From: Listeria welshimeri serovar 6b str. SLCC5334
GTDB lineage: Bacteria > Bacillota > Bacilli > Lactobacillales > Listeriaceae
Direction of reading: 5' to 3'
Length of the DNA: 64,000 nt
Assembly: GCF_000060285.1 (NCBI RefSeq)
Contig: NC_008555.1
Span: 2,232,001 to 2,296,000, forward strand
Position 1 is the stretch's first letter. Each line of letters opens with the position of its first letter. Both the position numbers and the translations under genes were made by a program. The notes beneath the pieces are model-generated. The model was not told the origin of the DNA. It made no database searches and saw only the letters and a program-made list of their open reading frames with translations. This document shows positions 38,022 to 48,295 of this stretch, piece after piece.

Positions 38022-38757
38022 CAGCTTCCTCTTCCTTTGTTAACTGAATGTATATTTCGTCAAGTGAAGCTCCTGGCATTTCAAAATTCGTTTGTAAGTC
38101 TTTCAGTGTTCCTTCCGCGCGAATTTCCCCTTGATGAATAATGATAAAAGTGTCGCAATATTTTTCAGCCGTTGCTAAAATATGCGTTGACATTAAAATG
38201 CTTGCACCTTTACCTCGCATTTCGTCCATCCAATTGAGCAATGACTGGATACCTAGTGGGTCAAGCCCAACAAAAGGCTCATCAATAATATATAATTTAG
38301 GTTCAATTAAAAAAGCCGACATAATCATTACTTTTTGTTTCATACCTTTAGAAAAATGGGCCGGAAACCAATTCAGCTTTTTCTCTAAACGAAATTCTTT
38401 TAAAAGTGGAATCATACGTGTTTGTAATTCTTCCTGAGATAAACCATAAGCCATTCCGGTTAATTCTAAATGCTCTTTTAATGTTAATTCTTCGTATAAC
38501 ACTGGTGTTTCTGGAATATAAGAAAACTGCTTTCTATACGTTTCTGTATCTTCCACTAATTGGTGATTATTGATTTTAATCGTTCCTTTTTTGGGATGCA
38601 TTAAGCCTGTTATATGTTTAATCGTCGTACTTTTCCCCGCCCCGTTTAGACCAATTAATCCAACAATTTGTTTTTCTTCTATCGCAAACGAAATATCTTT
38701 TAAGACTGGACGTTTTGTGTACCCGCCCGTCAGGTGTTCTACTTCTAATAAAGCCAT
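38005..38757 (-). CDS. ecsA: ABC transporter ATP-binding protein EcsA
   Basis: This is an ATPase of 250 residues: Walker A GLNGAGKST, signature FSKGMKQK, Walker B YIIDEPFVGLD. The start MALLEVEHLTGGYTKRP is close to that of B. subtilis EcsA. I choose the ATG at 38757 because AAGGAGG lies 7 bp before it; an ATG two codons upstream abuts that site. It is divergent from hit, exactly as in B. subtilis, where hit and ecsA are neighbours. Confidence 0.94.
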   Translation of the reverse strand: MALLEVEHLTGGYTKRPVLKDISFAIEEKQIVGLIGLNGAGKSTTIKHITGLMHPKKGTIKINNHQLVEDTETYRKQFSYIPETPVLYEELTLKEHLELTGMAYGLSQEELQTRMIPLLKEFRLEKKLNWFPAHFSKGMKQKVMIMSAFLIEPKLYIIDEPFVGLDPLGIQSLLNWMDEMRGKGASILMSTHILATAEKYCDTFIIIHQGEIRAEGTLKDLQTNFEMPGASLDEIYIQLTKEEEADEDDI

Positions 38758-38919
38758 TTCCATACCTCCTTGCGTACTCTTTAGTTAATAATAGCATATC
38801 CATCCCTTGAACTGTCAAAATAATCCACTAGCTGCTACCTAAGGCATGCTTTTAACTCGTATTTATGTTAAATTAAAATAGTACATAATTTAATATGTTG
38901 TGAAAGGTGGTCATACTTT

Positions 38920-39342
38920 ATGGACGATTGCATTTTCTGCAAGATAGTTCGTGGTGAAATCCCTTCTGCCAAAGTGTATGAAGATGAAGAAGTATATGCA
39001 TTCCTTGATTTAGGACAAGTCACAGAAGGTCATACGCTCGTAATTCCTAAAAAACATGCTAGAAACACATTCGATTTACCCGATGATACGGCTGCTGAAT
39101 TATTCCGTCGTGTCCCCAAAATAGCACGAGCTTTAAAAGAAGCTTTACCTCTACAAGGATTAAATATTTTAAATAATAATGAAGAAGTTGCTTTCCAATC
39201 TGTTTTTCATTGTCATATTCATTTAATACCAAGGTATAGCAAATCAGACGACTTTGGGTTAAAATGGAAAGATAACGCAGACTGGTATACACAAGAACGT
39301 TACCAAGAGATTGCTGAACTTATTGCAGCAAAAGTAAACTAA
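38920..39342 (+). CDS. hit: HIT-family nucleotide-binding hydrolase
   Basis: This 140-residue protein has the histidine triad HCHIHLIPRY (H-x-H-x-H) near residue 98 and the N-terminal zinc-type CIFCKI. HIT proteins cleave nucleoside phosphoramidates or adenylated compounds. The exact substrate is unknown. It is co-directional with the YtxH gene 29 bp downstream and probably shares its transcript. Confidence 0.95.
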   Translation: MDDCIFCKIVRGEIPSAKVYEDEEVYAFLDLGQVTEGHTLVIPKKHARNTFDLPDDTAAELFRRVPKIARALKEALPLQGLNILNNNEEVAFQSVFHCHIHLIPRYSKSDDFGLKWKDNADWYTQERYQEIAELIAAKVN

Positions 39343-39371
39343 AATGACTTTATGGATGGAGTGGAGAATAA

Positions 39372-39734
39372 ATGAATAAAAAATCACTTATTTTGGGTAT
39401 TTTAGCTGGTGGGGCAATTGGAGCCGCAGCCTCGGTATTGTTTGCTCCAAAATCCGGCAATGAACTTAGAAAAGATATTGTTGCTAAATCTGGCGAAGCA
39501 AGCGTTATTTTGAAAGAATTAGCTTATAATGCAAATGAACTTATCCAATCAGTTCAAGTTCTCGGTACAGAAGGCTCAACTTTACTAAAAGATGTTTCTT
39601 CCGACATAATGGAATCTGTTTCCAAGTGGAATGAAGAAATGGAACCTGAAAAGAAACGCTTAAAAGATGAAATTAAAGATATGCAAAAAACAATTTCCGA
39701 TTTAGAAAAAACATTAAAAAAAGATAATAAATAA
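39372..39734 (+). CDS. YtxH-domain protein
   Basis: This 120-residue protein has an N-terminal hydrophobic segment with the Gly/Ala-rich YtxH pattern 'GILAGGAIGAAASVLFAPKSG' broken across residues 9-29. A long charged helix predicted to be coiled coil follows (residues 85-120). It should be membrane-tethered with a cytoplasmic or surface helix. YtxH proteins are linked to general stress; their molecular job is unknown. It follows hit closely, then a terminator. Confidence 0.85.
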   Translation: MNKKSLILGILAGGAIGAAASVLFAPKSGNELRKDIVAKSGEASVILKELAYNANELIQSVQVLGTEGSTLLKDVSSDIMESVSKWNEEMEPEKKRLKDEIKDMQKTISDLEKTLKKDNK

Positions 39735-39738
39735 CTCG

Positions 39739-39766
39739 AAAAACTGGGCGTATGCTCAGTTTTTTT
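39739..39766 (+). terminator. hit-ytxH terminator
   Basis: The arms AAAAACTG-GC and GC-CAGTTTTT, then a T run. Confidence 0.85.
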
Positions 39767-39828
39767 ATTTGCTAAAAAACAGCTTCATAAAAACGTCAAA
39801 ATTAGAGCCCCATATATTAAAAAAAGGG

Positions 39829-39886
39829 TTGAAATTTATAGTAATTGAGCTTACACTACTATAGTGCCTTCTTAGATGGGCACTAT
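39829..39886 (+). promoter_or_regulatory. Promoter with a 5'-terminal hairpin for the DUF3267 gene
   Basis: TTGAAA (39829-39834), 17 bp and TACACT (39852-39857) predict a start near 39863. A perfect 8-bp stem, ATAGTGCC/GGCACTAT (39861-39886), would then form the very 5' end of the mRNA, then TTTTAG. It may protect the mRNA or act as a weak terminator. Confidence 0.5.
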
Positions 39887-39914
39887 TTTAGCTATAACTG
39901 GAGGAAAGCTTAAA

Positions 39915-40454
39915 ATGCGCTGCTTGAAATCAATCAACACAGAGCGACGGGATGAATTTAATCGACTTTTTTTAAAAGGAATTCTTGTCTGGCTTGCTGC
40001 CGTGTGTATTTGTTTTTTAACACAACATTTAATATACCCAGGTGAGCTTACAAATGAATATCAGTTCATTAGTTTTATTGGCATCGTGTTAATTTATCCA
40101 GTTCATAAATTATTACATGTCATCGGATGTTTTAAATATCGCGAAGGAACCGTTATTCAGTGGCGAATACATTTCTTTTTTCTTCCATGTATCAAACTAA
40201 ACATTAAGCGAATAATTCCAAAATGGCATTATATATTTTCACTTATATTACCATTTATTGTTATTACTGCTGGTTTGGTATCTTTAATGCTTTTAACTCC
40301 AATTGGACACTCAGGAATGTTTCTGATTTTGCTTTCTGTCCATTTCGGAATGAGCTTTTCAGATTTTACTCATATTAAAAAATTATGGAGAATGCCGAAT
40401 AATTGTTTTGTTGAAAGTGCAGAACGCGGATTTTCTATTTTAATTTCTGACTAA
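39915..40454 (+). CDS. DUF3267-like membrane protein
   Basis: This 179-residue protein has four hydrophobic spans (about residues 19-37, 46-64, 105-130 and 133-152). Between spans two and three is 'VHKLLHVIGCF', an HxxxH-type pattern seen in DUF3267 proteins, which resemble membrane zinc proteases, although here the usual Glu after the first His is replaced by Lys. Catalytic activity is therefore doubtful. GGAGG precedes the ATG at 39915. It lies just upstream of prsA, as related genes do in B. subtilis. Confidence 0.7.
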   Translation: MRCLKSINTERRDEFNRLFLKGILVWLAAVCICFLTQHLIYPGELTNEYQFISFIGIVLIYPVHKLLHVIGCFKYREGTVIQWRIHFFFLPCIKLNIKRIIPKWHYIFSLILPFIVITAGLVSLMLLTPIGHSGMFLILLSVHFGMSFSDFTHIKKLWRMPNNCFVESAERGFSILISD

Positions 40455-40570
40455 ACCATAAGAATATCATTAAATTTCTTTCATCTTTTCTTTTTGGCTT
40501 TAATTTATGTTATGATAGTTATTGTGTTAAGCGGGAATTATTCCAACAACTAAGGAGTGTGTTTTATTCA

Positions 40571-41446
40571 ATGAAGAAAAAATTAATTCTTGGACTTGTC
40601 ATGGTAATGGCATTGTTCAGTCTAGCAGCGTGTGGTGGCGGCGGTGATGTCGTTAAGACTGATGCTGGTGATGTAACGCAAGATGAGCTTTACGAAGCAA
40701 TGAAAGATAAATACGGTTCAGAGTTCGTACAACAACTTACTTTCGAAAAAGTCCTTGGAGATAAATACAAAGTAAGCGATGAAGATGTTGATAAAAAATT
40801 CAAAGAGTACAAAGCTCAATATGGCGATCAATTCGCTGCTGTTCTAGCTCAAAGTGGCTTAACAGAAAAAACATTCAAAAGCCAACTTAAGTATAACTTA
40901 CTAGTTCAAAAAGCTACTGAAGCTAATACTGATACTAGTGATAAAGCACTTAAAGAGTACTACAAAACTTGGCAACCAGATATCACTGTTAGTCATATTC
41001 TAGTAGCTGACGAGAAAAAAGCTAAAGAAGTTGAACAAAAACTTAAAGACGGCGCAAAATTCTCTGATTTAGCAAAAGAATATTCAACTGATACAGCAAC
41101 AAAAGAAAACGGTGGTCAATTAGCAGCATTTGGTCCTGGTAAAATGGATCCAGCATTTGAAAAAGCAGCTTATGCACTTAAAAACAAAGGTGATATCAGC
41201 GCTCCAGTAAAAACGCAATACGGATACCACATTATTCAAATGGATGAACCAGCTACAAAAACAACTTTTGATAAAGATAAAAAAGCGGTAAAAGCTTCTT
41301 ATCTTACTTCCCAATTAACCAACGAAAACATGCAAAAAACACTGAAAAAAGAATTCAAAGATGCTAATGTAAAAGTTGAAGATAAAGACTTGAAAGATGC
41401 TTTCAAAGATTTTGATAGTTCTTCTTCCGAAAAATCATCTAAATAA
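40571..41446 (+). CDS. prsA: Foldase lipoprotein PrsA (PrsA2-like)
   Basis: PrsA helps secreted proteins fold at the membrane-wall boundary. The 291-residue protein has the lipobox LAAC (Cys21), then Gly-rich linker, N-domain, a parvulin PPIase domain (about residues 130-225, 'ITVSHILVADEKKAKEVEQ' to 'TQYGYHIIQMDEP') and a charged C-terminal region. In L. monocytogenes PrsA2 is needed for secreted virulence factors and is PrfA-linked. I do not see a convincing PrfA box here. An extended -10 (TGTTATGAT, 40508-40516) and AAGGAGTG precede the ATG at 40571. Confidence 0.95.
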   Translation: MKKKLILGLVMVMALFSLAACGGGGDVVKTDAGDVTQDELYEAMKDKYGSEFVQQLTFEKVLGDKYKVSDEDVDKKFKEYKAQYGDQFAAVLAQSGLTEKTFKSQLKYNLLVQKATEANTDTSDKALKEYYKTWQPDITVSHILVADEKKAKEVEQKLKDGAKFSDLAKEYSTDTATKENGGQLAAFGPGKMDPAFEKAAYALKNKGDISAPVKTQYGYHIIQMDEPATKTTFDKDKKAVKASYLTSQLTNENMQKTLKKEFKDANVKVEDKDLKDAFKDFDSSSSEKSSK

Positions 41447-41456
41447 GTAAGCTAAA

Positions 41457-41487
41457 AACACGTTTGGAATTTTCCAAACGTGTTTTT
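41457..41487 (+). terminator. prsA terminator
   Basis: The perfect arms AACACGTTTGGAA and TTCCAAACGTGTT, then a T run. Confidence 0.93.
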
Positions 41488-41494
41488 TTAATGT

Positions 41495-41537
41495 AAAAAG
41501 CGTTGCTCGATTAATTTATACCGAACAACGCTTTTTT
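41495..41537 (-). terminator. yhaM operon terminator
   Basis: The arms AAAAAGCGTTG and CAACGCTTTTT around a 21-base loop, just after the yhaM stop on the minus strand. Confidence 0.85.
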
Positions 41538-41542
41538 ATACT

Positions 41543-42484
41543 CTATTCAAATGTAGGATTATAAAACGAACGATTATCTAAACCAAAAACGCGTTCACTG
41601 AATTCACCTGGTTTAGTATGTTTTAAAACCTTATCCATCATATTAATAGATGCATCCATTAAATCGATTTGGTGTAAAATTTCTGCCTCACGGACAAGCG
41701 GCGGTTTTGGGCTGCCCCATTCACCTTTTCCATGATGAGAAAGCAATACATGTTTCAATACAACCACTTCTTCATCATCAATAGATAATTCATCTGCAAT
41801 TTTACTTACTTCTTCTACTACTATTGAGATGTGACCAATAAGATTTCCTTCAAGTGTATAAGTGGTTGATACTGGTCCCGAAAGCTCAATCACTTTTCCT
41901 AAATCGTGTAAAATTACCCCAGCATAAAGTAAATCTCGATTAACGGTTGGATATAAATCTGACACTGCTTTTGCTAGTCGTAGCATTGAAACTACGTGAA
42001 AGCTTAACCCCGATACAAACTCATGATGATGACGCATTGCTGCTGGATAATCATAAAAATCATCTTGATATTTCTTAAGTAAGGCTCTCGTAATACGTTG
42101 CAAGTTAGCATTTTTCATTTCGAAAATATATTGTGTGATTTCATCAGCCATTTCTTCTTTATTGATGGGCGCTGTTTCCATAAACTCACTAGCATTAACG
42201 CCATCAAGCGGTGTTGCTTGTCTGATTTGGCGGATTTTCAATTGTTTTCTTCCACGATAATTTTGAATATCTCCTATAAGGTGGACAATTTGTTGCACCC
42301 CATAATTAACCTCATCACTCTCTTTAACATCCCAAAGTTTTGCCTCTAATTCACCTGACTTATCTTGTAAAACAAGACTCAAAAAAGGCTTTCCGTTGCT
42401 TGCTGTACCTTTGATGCTTGATTTAATTAGCAAGAATAATTCAACTGTTTCCCCAACCTCAAAGTCTAATAATCTTTTTTCCAT
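41543..42484 (-). CDS. yhaM: 3'-5' exoribonuclease YhaM
   Basis: This 313-residue enzyme trims RNA 3' ends, mainly structured transcripts and decay fragments. It has an N-terminal OB fold for nucleic acid (residues 15-85) and an HD domain starting near '[14 protein letters not shown]' with its metal-binding His-Asp pair. The ATG at 42484 gives a start like that of B. subtilis YhaM and follows GAAGGCGAT; an ATG at 42529 overlaps the yhaN stop but has no ribosome site. It is the third gene of the yhaO-yhaN-yhaM set. Confidence 0.93.
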   Translation of the reverse strand: MEKRLLDFEVGETVELFLLIKSSIKGTASNGKPFLSLVLQDKSGELEAKLWDVKESDEVNYGVQQIVHLIGDIQNYRGRKQLKIRQIRQATPLDGVNASEFMETAPINKEEMADEITQYIFEMKNANLQRITRALLKKYQDDFYDYPAAMRHHHEFVSGLSFHVVSMLRLAKAVSDLYPTVNRDLLYAGVILHDLGKVIELSGPVSTTYTLEGNLIGHISIVVEEVSKIADELSIDDEEVVVLKHVLLSHHGKGEWGSPKPPLVREAEILHQIDLMDASINMMDKVLKHTKPGEFSERVFGLDNRSFYNPTFE

Positions 42485-42528
42485 TGTATCGCCTTCTTTC
42501 TTTCTGTAGTAAGAAGTTTCTTCACTCA

Positions 42529-45252
42529 TTATAGCATGCGTATGTCTTCACTGGAAAAATATTTGCGTGTTTCTTGGTGACATGTGAAAAAAATAACCTG
42601 ATTTGTACTTTTTCTTTGTTGAAGTAATTCCATCATTTGTAACATTCTAGAAGAATCAAAATGTACAAATCCATCATCGATAATAATAGGAAGTGGAAAA
42701 TCTTTGTGAATAACATCAATTAATGCAAATCGAATTGCCAAATATAATTGTTCTTTTGTTGCTTGACTTAACTCTTCTGGGAAAAATATAACTACTTCTT
42801 TGCTTTCCACTTGAAGTCTATTATCTTGTAAATAAACTTTGTTATAGTTTCCATTAGTTAGATGACTAAAATATTCACTTGCCAGTCTTAAAGTTTTTGG
42901 TAGCTTACCTTCTTGTAAACTTTGCATAGCTTTTTGAAGTATCTCAAGTGCTAATTTAGTTTCGGTCCATTCTTCTACTAATTGTTGGAGTTTGCTTTTT
43001 TGGGAGTAAAATTCTTGCATTAATACTGCAAAAGTTCCACCTTCTTCTAGATTTCTGATTTCATGATTTTTTGCAGCTAACGAGGCATGAAGCTTTTCTT
43101 GTTCTAATTCGGTCTTGCGCAGAGCTTCCTCTAATTGAAGTTCTTTTTCTTTAATAATTGCTTGATTTTGAAACTGTTTTAAAGCGGTTCTTTTTTCGGG
43201 TTCTAATTGAGCTTCAAGTAAGACCAAACGTTCACGCCATTTTTGCTCTTCTTTTACTCGTAAGGCCGCTAAACGAAACGCTTCTTCATTATTTACTTTC
43301 GCTTGCTCCAACAAATCTCTTTTTTCTTTTTCTACAAGTAATAAATCTTGTTTAACTAAGTCTAATTGCATGGTCACTTGTTCCATTTTTTCTGCTAATT
43401 TAGCATTTTCGGTCAAATTATTTCGATAAAATAATAAACCTTGTCGAAGGAAAGAGATATTCTCTTCTAGATCATTATTTTCAGTCGGTAAATCTAAATT
43501 ATTTAATCTACTTTTATAGGTTTCTTGCTTTTCTTCTATTGGAGCTAATTTTATTTTTAGTTCAGTAGCTAGTTGATTTTTTTCACTATTTTCTTTGTAA
43601 TTTTGAATAACTGTTTCCCAATTGTCATCAGGTTGTTCCTTCATTGCTAAATCGGAGAATATTCCACGCAGTTCTAATGTGCATTCGTACTGTGCTTTAT
43701 TTAGTCTGTCTTGGCGCTCTTCTAAATGTGCTATTTGAGAAGCAATAATGTCCATTTCACTCAACAACTGTTGCCATTCTTGTCTTGATTTTTGTTGTTC
43801 TAAAAACGTTAAAATTTGTTGATTATTAACAGGAGTTGTTTTGTTGCTTGTTAAGAATATAAAAACCGATATAAGACCAGCAATTAGAACAAATGCAATG
43901 CTCCAAATTGATTGAAAAATGATTAAAACTAACAAAGCGGCCATGAATACACCAATAGATACAGCTAATTTGGTTATGGGTGTTTTTTCTTGTTGGTTCA
44001 ATTTTTCTTTTTCATGTTGAAATTTTTTATTTTCCCACATATTAGTTTCTATTTGATCAATCTTTTTTTGCAGTTTTTCTGCTGTTTCTTGGGTAAGTTT
44101 TAATTCAAGTTGAACATCATGTTGCTGTTGGTTATTTGATTGCTCTATAGTTTTCATGCGAAGTATTTTTTTATCAAGTTCTTTTGTCCACTTTTTCGGG
44201 ACTATTGTGGCATCAGTTTGGTAATAATTAATTTCTTGTTTTAAGTTGTTTAGTTGAACTTGGCGCTCACTGTAGGCCCCATAAGTTTCTACTAAATACG
44301 ATATTTCTGTTTCGTTTTCTGCAAAAAAAGCACTATGTTCGAAATTATTTTTGTTGATTAGATTTTTTTGACGTTCTTCTAATTGAATTAATTGATTTTG
44401 CCATTCTTTTTCTTTTAATTGTAAATGTTCTAGACGAATAATACCATCAGGTGGAAAAGTGGTTTCGCTTGTGTGCAACGTTTTTTCCTCAAGTGCTTTC
44501 CATTCTTGATAAATTGGCCACAAGTCTTGCAATGTATTTATAGTGTCTAATTCCACACGAATTGTTGTTTTTTCTACTTGTAATTCCGTTTGTCTAGCTA
44601 TTTCTGCTTCCTTTTCAGCAAGTAGTAACTCATATTTAGTATTTTGTTTTTTGGCTTCTTGAAAAGCTTGTTGGCTTTCTTTTACTTTTTTCAGTTGTTG
44701 ATTAATTACAGGATTTCTCCCACTTGGTTTAAAAAGAGCATCTAATTTTTTTTGTAAAGTTTCTGCAGTTTTTAAAAGTGCATCTGAGCCAGTTGTTCCA
44801 GTAGCAAGCAAGTATTTTTCAAATTCTTTCTTTTTCCATTGGTGGATATTTTGTAAACCATGAATATCAAAAGAGAATATAGCTTCAAAAGTATTTCGAT
44901 CTATTTCTCCAATGATTTCCGATAAACTCTCTTCCCCAGCTATTTGACCGTCTCCATAATAAATACGGACATCGCCAGTTGCTTTTCCTTTTAAGCGTTC
45001 AATAATAACATTTCCTAGTCGCGTATCTTCTAGGGTGAGTCTTCCCCCATATGGCCCGCCGTTTTTTGGCTCCATACGTGGAATAGACTGTTGTCTTGTT
45101 GGAAAACCAAACAAAATACTATGAATAAAAGCCATAATAGTCGATTTTCCTGCTTCATTTTCACCAAAAATCACTTGAAAATCAGCAATGTTATTAAAAT
45201 GAGCATCCGACCATTTCCCGTAACCTACAATATCAATGGACGTTATTCTCAT
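42529..45252 (-). CDS. yhaN: SbcC/Rad50-like ATPase YhaN
   Basis: This 907-residue SMC-like protein has Walker [10 protein letters not shown] near residue 31 at the N-terminus. Long coiled coils run about residues 165-780, interrupted by two hydrophobic stretches near residues 410-445, and the C-terminal Walker B segment is '[14 protein letters not shown]'. With YhaO it should form an Mre11-Rad50 type complex acting on DNA ends or single strands. The pair of hydrophobic stretches is unusual and suggests membrane contact. It overlaps yhaO by 4 bp. Confidence 0.92.
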   Translation of the reverse strand: MRITSIDIVGYGKWSDAHFNNIADFQVIFGENEAGKSTIMAFIHSILFGFPTRQQSIPRMEPKNGGPYGGRLTLEDTRLGNVIIERLKGKATGDVRIYYGDGQIAGEESLSEIIGEIDRNTFEAIFSFDIHGLQNIHQWKKKEFEKYLLATGTTGSDALLKTAETLQKKLDALFKPSGRNPVINQQLKKVKESQQAFQEAKKQNTKYELLLAEKEAEIARQTELQVEKTTIRVELDTINTLQDLWPIYQEWKALEEKTLHTSETTFPPDGIIRLEHLQLKEKEWQNQLIQLEERQKNLINKNNFEHSAFFAENETEISYLVETYGAYSERQVQLNNLKQEINYYQTDATIVPKKWTKELDKKILRMKTIEQSNNQQQHDVQLELKLTQETAEKLQKKIDQIETNMWENKKFQHEKEKLNQQEKTPITKLAVSIGVFMAALLVLIIFQSIWSIAFVLIAGLISVFIFLTSNKTTPVNNQQILTFLEQQKSRQEWQQLLSEMDIIASQIAHLEERQDRLNKAQYECTLELRGIFSDLAMKEQPDDNWETVIQNYKENSEKNQLATELKIKLAPIEEKQETYKSRLNNLDLPTENNDLEENISFLRQGLLFYRNNLTENAKLAEKMEQVTMQLDLVKQDLLLVEKEKRDLLEQAKVNNEEAFRLAALRVKEEQKWRERLVLLEAQLEPEKRTALKQFQNQAIIKEKELQLEEALRKTELEQEKLHASLAAKNHEIRNLEEGGTFAVLMQEFYSQKSKLQQLVEEWTETKLALEILQKAMQSLQEGKLPKTLRLASEYFSHLTNGNYNKVYLQDNRLQVESKEVVIFFPEELSQATKEQLYLAIRFALIDVIHKDFPLPIIIDDGFVHFDSSRMLQMMELLQQRKSTNQVIFFTCHQETRKYFSSEDIRML

Positions 45253-46484
45253 TTTCCATCACCTTCCGATTCTTTCAGAGCCACGCCAAGTTCCGTGAGT
45301 GCTGATTCTAGCATTAATTGCCGGTCTTGTTCCGACAGATCTTCTAAATATCTACTTACACCACTTTCAAAATAAAGCGACTCCACAGATTTGTAAAAAG
45401 CAAATTCATCTTGCAATGTTTTGAAAGCATTCATTATTTCCCTACCAGCTAAATGATGTTCTTGCCAGTTTTTTAAATCGCTTTGGTTTGTTAATTCAAT
45501 ACTTAATTTATGTACCCAAACAAATGTAGAGCTTGTGAGATCAACCTCTTCTTGTAGCATTTGTAACCAATCATTTGTATTTATTTTTTGCTTATTAGTC
45601 ATTTGAATAATTACATGCAGAAAAAAAGAATTATTACGGCCTTGATAATCATTTAAAAGTTTGGTGATTTCTCGGTAAAAAGTGTTGACTTCGCTATCCT
45701 CAGGTATAGTCAATATTACTTCTTCCCAAATAATAGGGCTCGTCGCTATAAAATCAATTGTCGTCGTTGTTTCAGACATAGTTACAATACTTGCACCTTT
45801 TTCGCCTGATTCTTTCCGATTACGCCCTTGAATATTTCCTGGATAATAAATACTTGGAGATTCGGTTAATAATTGACGTTTATGAATATGACCAAGCGCC
45901 CAGTAATCAAATCCTTTTTTGATAATTTCTTGTATTTGAAACGGTGCATAAACATCATGTTCTTCACTACTTGTTAATTCGGATCCATGTAAAAGTGCGA
46001 TATGAAAATCCGCCTCTTGTTGTACATTATATTCAGCCACTCGACTCGTGCGCATGTGTCTTTCTCCGTAGCTAAAACCATAAATATGTACTTTTACTCC
46101 TTGATTTGTTTCAAGTGTTGCCATTTCTACTTGTTCTGGAAAAACATATACATTATCTGGTAATAATAGTTTTTCTTTGTGTTTCTCTATAAAGTCATGA
46201 TTGCCATGAATAACAAACGCTCGAATATTAGCATCTTCTAATCGCTTCATTTCTTTTAGAAAACGAGCTTGTGCCCGGACGCTTTGATCTTCGCTATCAT
46301 ATATATCTCCAGCAATTAATACAAAATCAACCTTTTCCTTTATTGCTAATGTTATTATTCGTTCAAGTGATAGAAATGTACTTTCTTGTACAGCAGAATA
46401 TAGCGGTTGTGGTAACGTCGAAAGCCCAATGAATGGACTATCTAGATGCAAATCCGCTATATGTAAAAATTTGATTTCTTTCAT
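45249..46484 (-). CDS. yhaO: SbcD/Mre11-like DNA exonuclease YhaO
   Basis: This 411-residue calcineurin-type phosphoesterase has the motifs in order: ADLHLDS (I), AGDIYD (II), HGNHDF (III), LLHGSE (IV) and LGHIHKRQ (V). All five metal-ligand boxes are intact, so nuclease activity is expected. A C-terminal capping and YhaN-binding region follows. It is the first gene of yhaO-yhaN-yhaM; in B. subtilis these three also lie together. Confidence 0.93.
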   Translation of the reverse strand: MKEIKFLHIADLHLDSPFIGLSTLPQPLYSAVQESTFLSLERIITLAIKEKVDFVLIAGDIYDSEDQSVRAQARFLKEMKRLEDANIRAFVIHGNHDFIEKHKEKLLLPDNVYVFPEQVEMATLETNQGVKVHIYGFSYGERHMRTSRVAEYNVQQEADFHIALLHGSELTSSEEHDVYAPFQIQEIIKKGFDYWALGHIHKRQLLTESPSIYYPGNIQGRNRKESGEKGASIVTMSETTTTIDFIATSPIIWEEVILTIPEDSEVNTFYREITKLLNDYQGRNNSFFLHVIIQMTNKQKINTNDWLQMLQEEVDLTSSTFVWVHKLSIELTNQSDLKNWQEHHLAGREIMNAFKTLQDEFAFYKSVESLYFESGVSRYLEDLSEQDRQLMLESALTELGVALKESEGDGK

Positions 46485-46563
46485 GACTTCCGCCTCCCAA
46501 AAACCGAATATACGTTCTTATTATACCTTACTATTTCCTCACGTACAAGCATTTCAAATAAAA

Positions 46564-46606
46564 AAAGCTCTATTATTTGCTAAGGAAATAACAAATAATA
46601 AAGCTC
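46564..46606 (-). terminator. yheA terminator
   Basis: The arms ATTATTTG/CAAATAAT with outer AGCT pairs, then a T run on the minus strand. Confidence 0.75.
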
Positions 46607-46623
46607 CTTCTATAAATAAAAAA

Positions 46624-46977
46624 TTAATCGTTTGAAACGTTATATAAATCTTGTAACGGAGTCATGATAATGCGATTTAAATCATTAATAATTGTGCTCA
46701 TGGCTTGTTCTTTTTCCATTAATTTAACGATTAATTCGTTTTCTTGAACTTCTTGCGCTACTTCTTGTGCTACGTTTACTGTTTCATCGTCAATTTCTTG
46801 ACCTGTCATTTGTTTTTCTTGGATTGTAACTTGAACATCACGAAAACGTTCGAATTTTGCTTTTGCATCCGCATTTTCATTTACTTCACGGTATGCGTCT
46901 TGTAAGCTTAAGAATTCAGGTGTTTCACGAATTCCTTTGTCTAAATCATGTGCTAAATCATAAATATTAACTGCCAT
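46624..46977 (-). CDS. yheA: YlbF/YmcA-superfamily protein YheA
   Basis: This 117-residue, all-helical, acidic protein has no membrane segment. It shows the family pattern '[19 protein letters not shown]' and the closing '[20 protein letters not shown]'. Relatives YlbF and YmcA form the Y-complex that guides RNase Y in B. subtilis; whether YheA does so is unknown. GGAGG supports the ATG at 46977 rather than one five codons upstream. It follows yheB on the same strand. Confidence 0.88.
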   Translation of the reverse strand: MAVNIYDLAHDLDKGIRETPEFLSLQDAYREVNENADAKAKFERFRDVQVTIQEKQMTGQEIDDETVNVAQEVAQEVQENELIVKLMEKEQAMSTIINDLNRIIMTPLQDLYNVSND

Positions 46978-47058
46978 TGATAAATCCTCCAAATATCTGT
47001 ATTTGTCACTTCTGTTTCACTATAACAAAAAGTCGTCGGTTATTCCAGTATAAAAGAA

Positions 47059-48192
47059 CTAAATCCATATTGCGAGGATTCCTTGAATAACTCCGATAAA
47101 TCCTCCTAAAATCCCGCCTAAATAAGTAATCATTTTTAACTCTCTTCCAGAAATTTCAACAACCAGCTTTTCAATTTCTTGTAATGAAAAAGTAGCTATT
47201 TGTGTTTCGACAAGCTTTGCTAAGTCCATTCGTTCCACTATATCCGCACTATGTGTTGCTACGAAATCAAGCATGCGCTCTACTGCAAAAGGAATTATTT
47301 TGCTTTTAATCATAACTTCATAATCACGAAGTATTACTTGAACAGGTTGATTAAATATCTTGTCATGAGGAAAAGCCTGAATAATTTCAGAAGTAAGCTG
47401 TTCAGCTAAATGAGCTTGTTTTTCAGTTGGAATTAGTTCTTGCAATTCTTTTGCTTCAAAATTTTTCCATTCTGTAGTTAAAAGTTGATTGATAAGGTTT
47501 TTAGTATCTTCTTGGTTGATAAGTTTTGCGCCTTCTTGTTGGATTTTTTCGGAAAAACTCTCAACATTAATAAACATTCTAGCCATACTGCCCATTTTAC
47601 CGTGCTCTTCAAAAAACTTTTGAAGCATCATTTTAATCTGGAGTTTACCTTCTTCACTTGCTATAAATAATGTTAATTTACTTGTAATTCTTTCTGTAAC
47701 ATGTGGTAGTTTTGTTTCCAATTCTTTTTCTAACATAACTGGAATTAGTTCATTCATTTGTGACGTTTTTTTAATAGTTAAAAAGTGATTAATTTCTTTT
47801 TCTAGTACTGTTTCTAGCCATGAAATAGAGCGACCTTCCGCATTTTCATAGCCTAATTGATGAAGTAATTCATTGGGTGTTGTTTCTAGCTGCATTTTTT
47901 CATGAAACATTTTCGCGACTGTTTCAGTTATTTCTTTTTGTAAATTTTCTTCCAATAGGCGGGCACGTATAGCGTCTTCTGTGAGTAAATGACTCACTAC
48001 AACTTTCCCAATATGCTCTGCTAGTTCATCGCGTCTTTTTGGAATTAATCCTGGTGTAAATGGTACACGTTTATTAAATAAATAAAGGGCTTTGTATGGG
48101 CGGAAAAGCATTCGGATGGCGATATAATTCGTCATTGCGCCAATAAATCCACCTATCACTGCCATTAAAAGTATCGTAAATAACACTGACAT
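47059..48192 (-). CDS. yheB: DUF445 membrane protein YheB
   Basis: This 377-residue protein has a membrane span at each end (residues 3-25 and 357-377) and a long helical middle rich in Glu, Gln and Leu. The N-terminal block 'GAMTNYIAIRMLFRPYKALY' is the DUF445 signature. The hairpin-like topology would place the middle on one side of the membrane. Function is unknown. The ATG at 48192 is preceded by AGGAG at suitable distance; one three codons upstream abuts it. Confidence 0.88.
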   Translation of the reverse strand: MSVLFTILLMAVIGGFIGAMTNYIAIRMLFRPYKALYLFNKRVPFTPGLIPKRRDELAEHIGKVVVSHLLTEDAIRARLLEENLQKEITETVAKMFHEKMQLETTPNELLHQLGYENAEGRSISWLETVLEKEINHFLTIKKTSQMNELIPVMLEKELETKLPHVTERITSKLTLFIASEEGKLQIKMMLQKFFEEHGKMGSMARMFINVESFSEKIQQEGAKLINQEDTKNLINQLLTTEWKNFEAKELQELIPTEKQAHLAEQLTSEIIQAFPHDKIFNQPVQVILRDYEVMIKSKIIPFAVERMLDFVATHSADIVERMDLAKLVETQIATFSLQEIEKLVVEISGRELKMITYLGGILGGFIGVIQGILAIWI

Positions 48193-48247
48193 GTTTTGCA
48201 TCTCCTATATTTTGTCTAGTAAAAGTGGTTTCATTATACGTGAAAAA

Positions 48248-48274
48248 TCCCTAGACAACAATTGTTTCTAGGGA
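48248..48274 (-). terminator. fumC terminator
   Basis: The arms TCCCTAGA and TCTAGGGA, then five T on the minus strand. Confidence 0.85.
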
Positions 48275-48295
48275 AGTTCATTCTAAAGTATGAGA

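Noticed and set aside
40500-40513. PrfA-box-like TTAATTTATGTTAT upstream of prsA
   Set aside because: It matches the PrfA consensus at only 10 of 14 positions, including loss of the central CA, and overlaps the -10 region instead of lying near -40.
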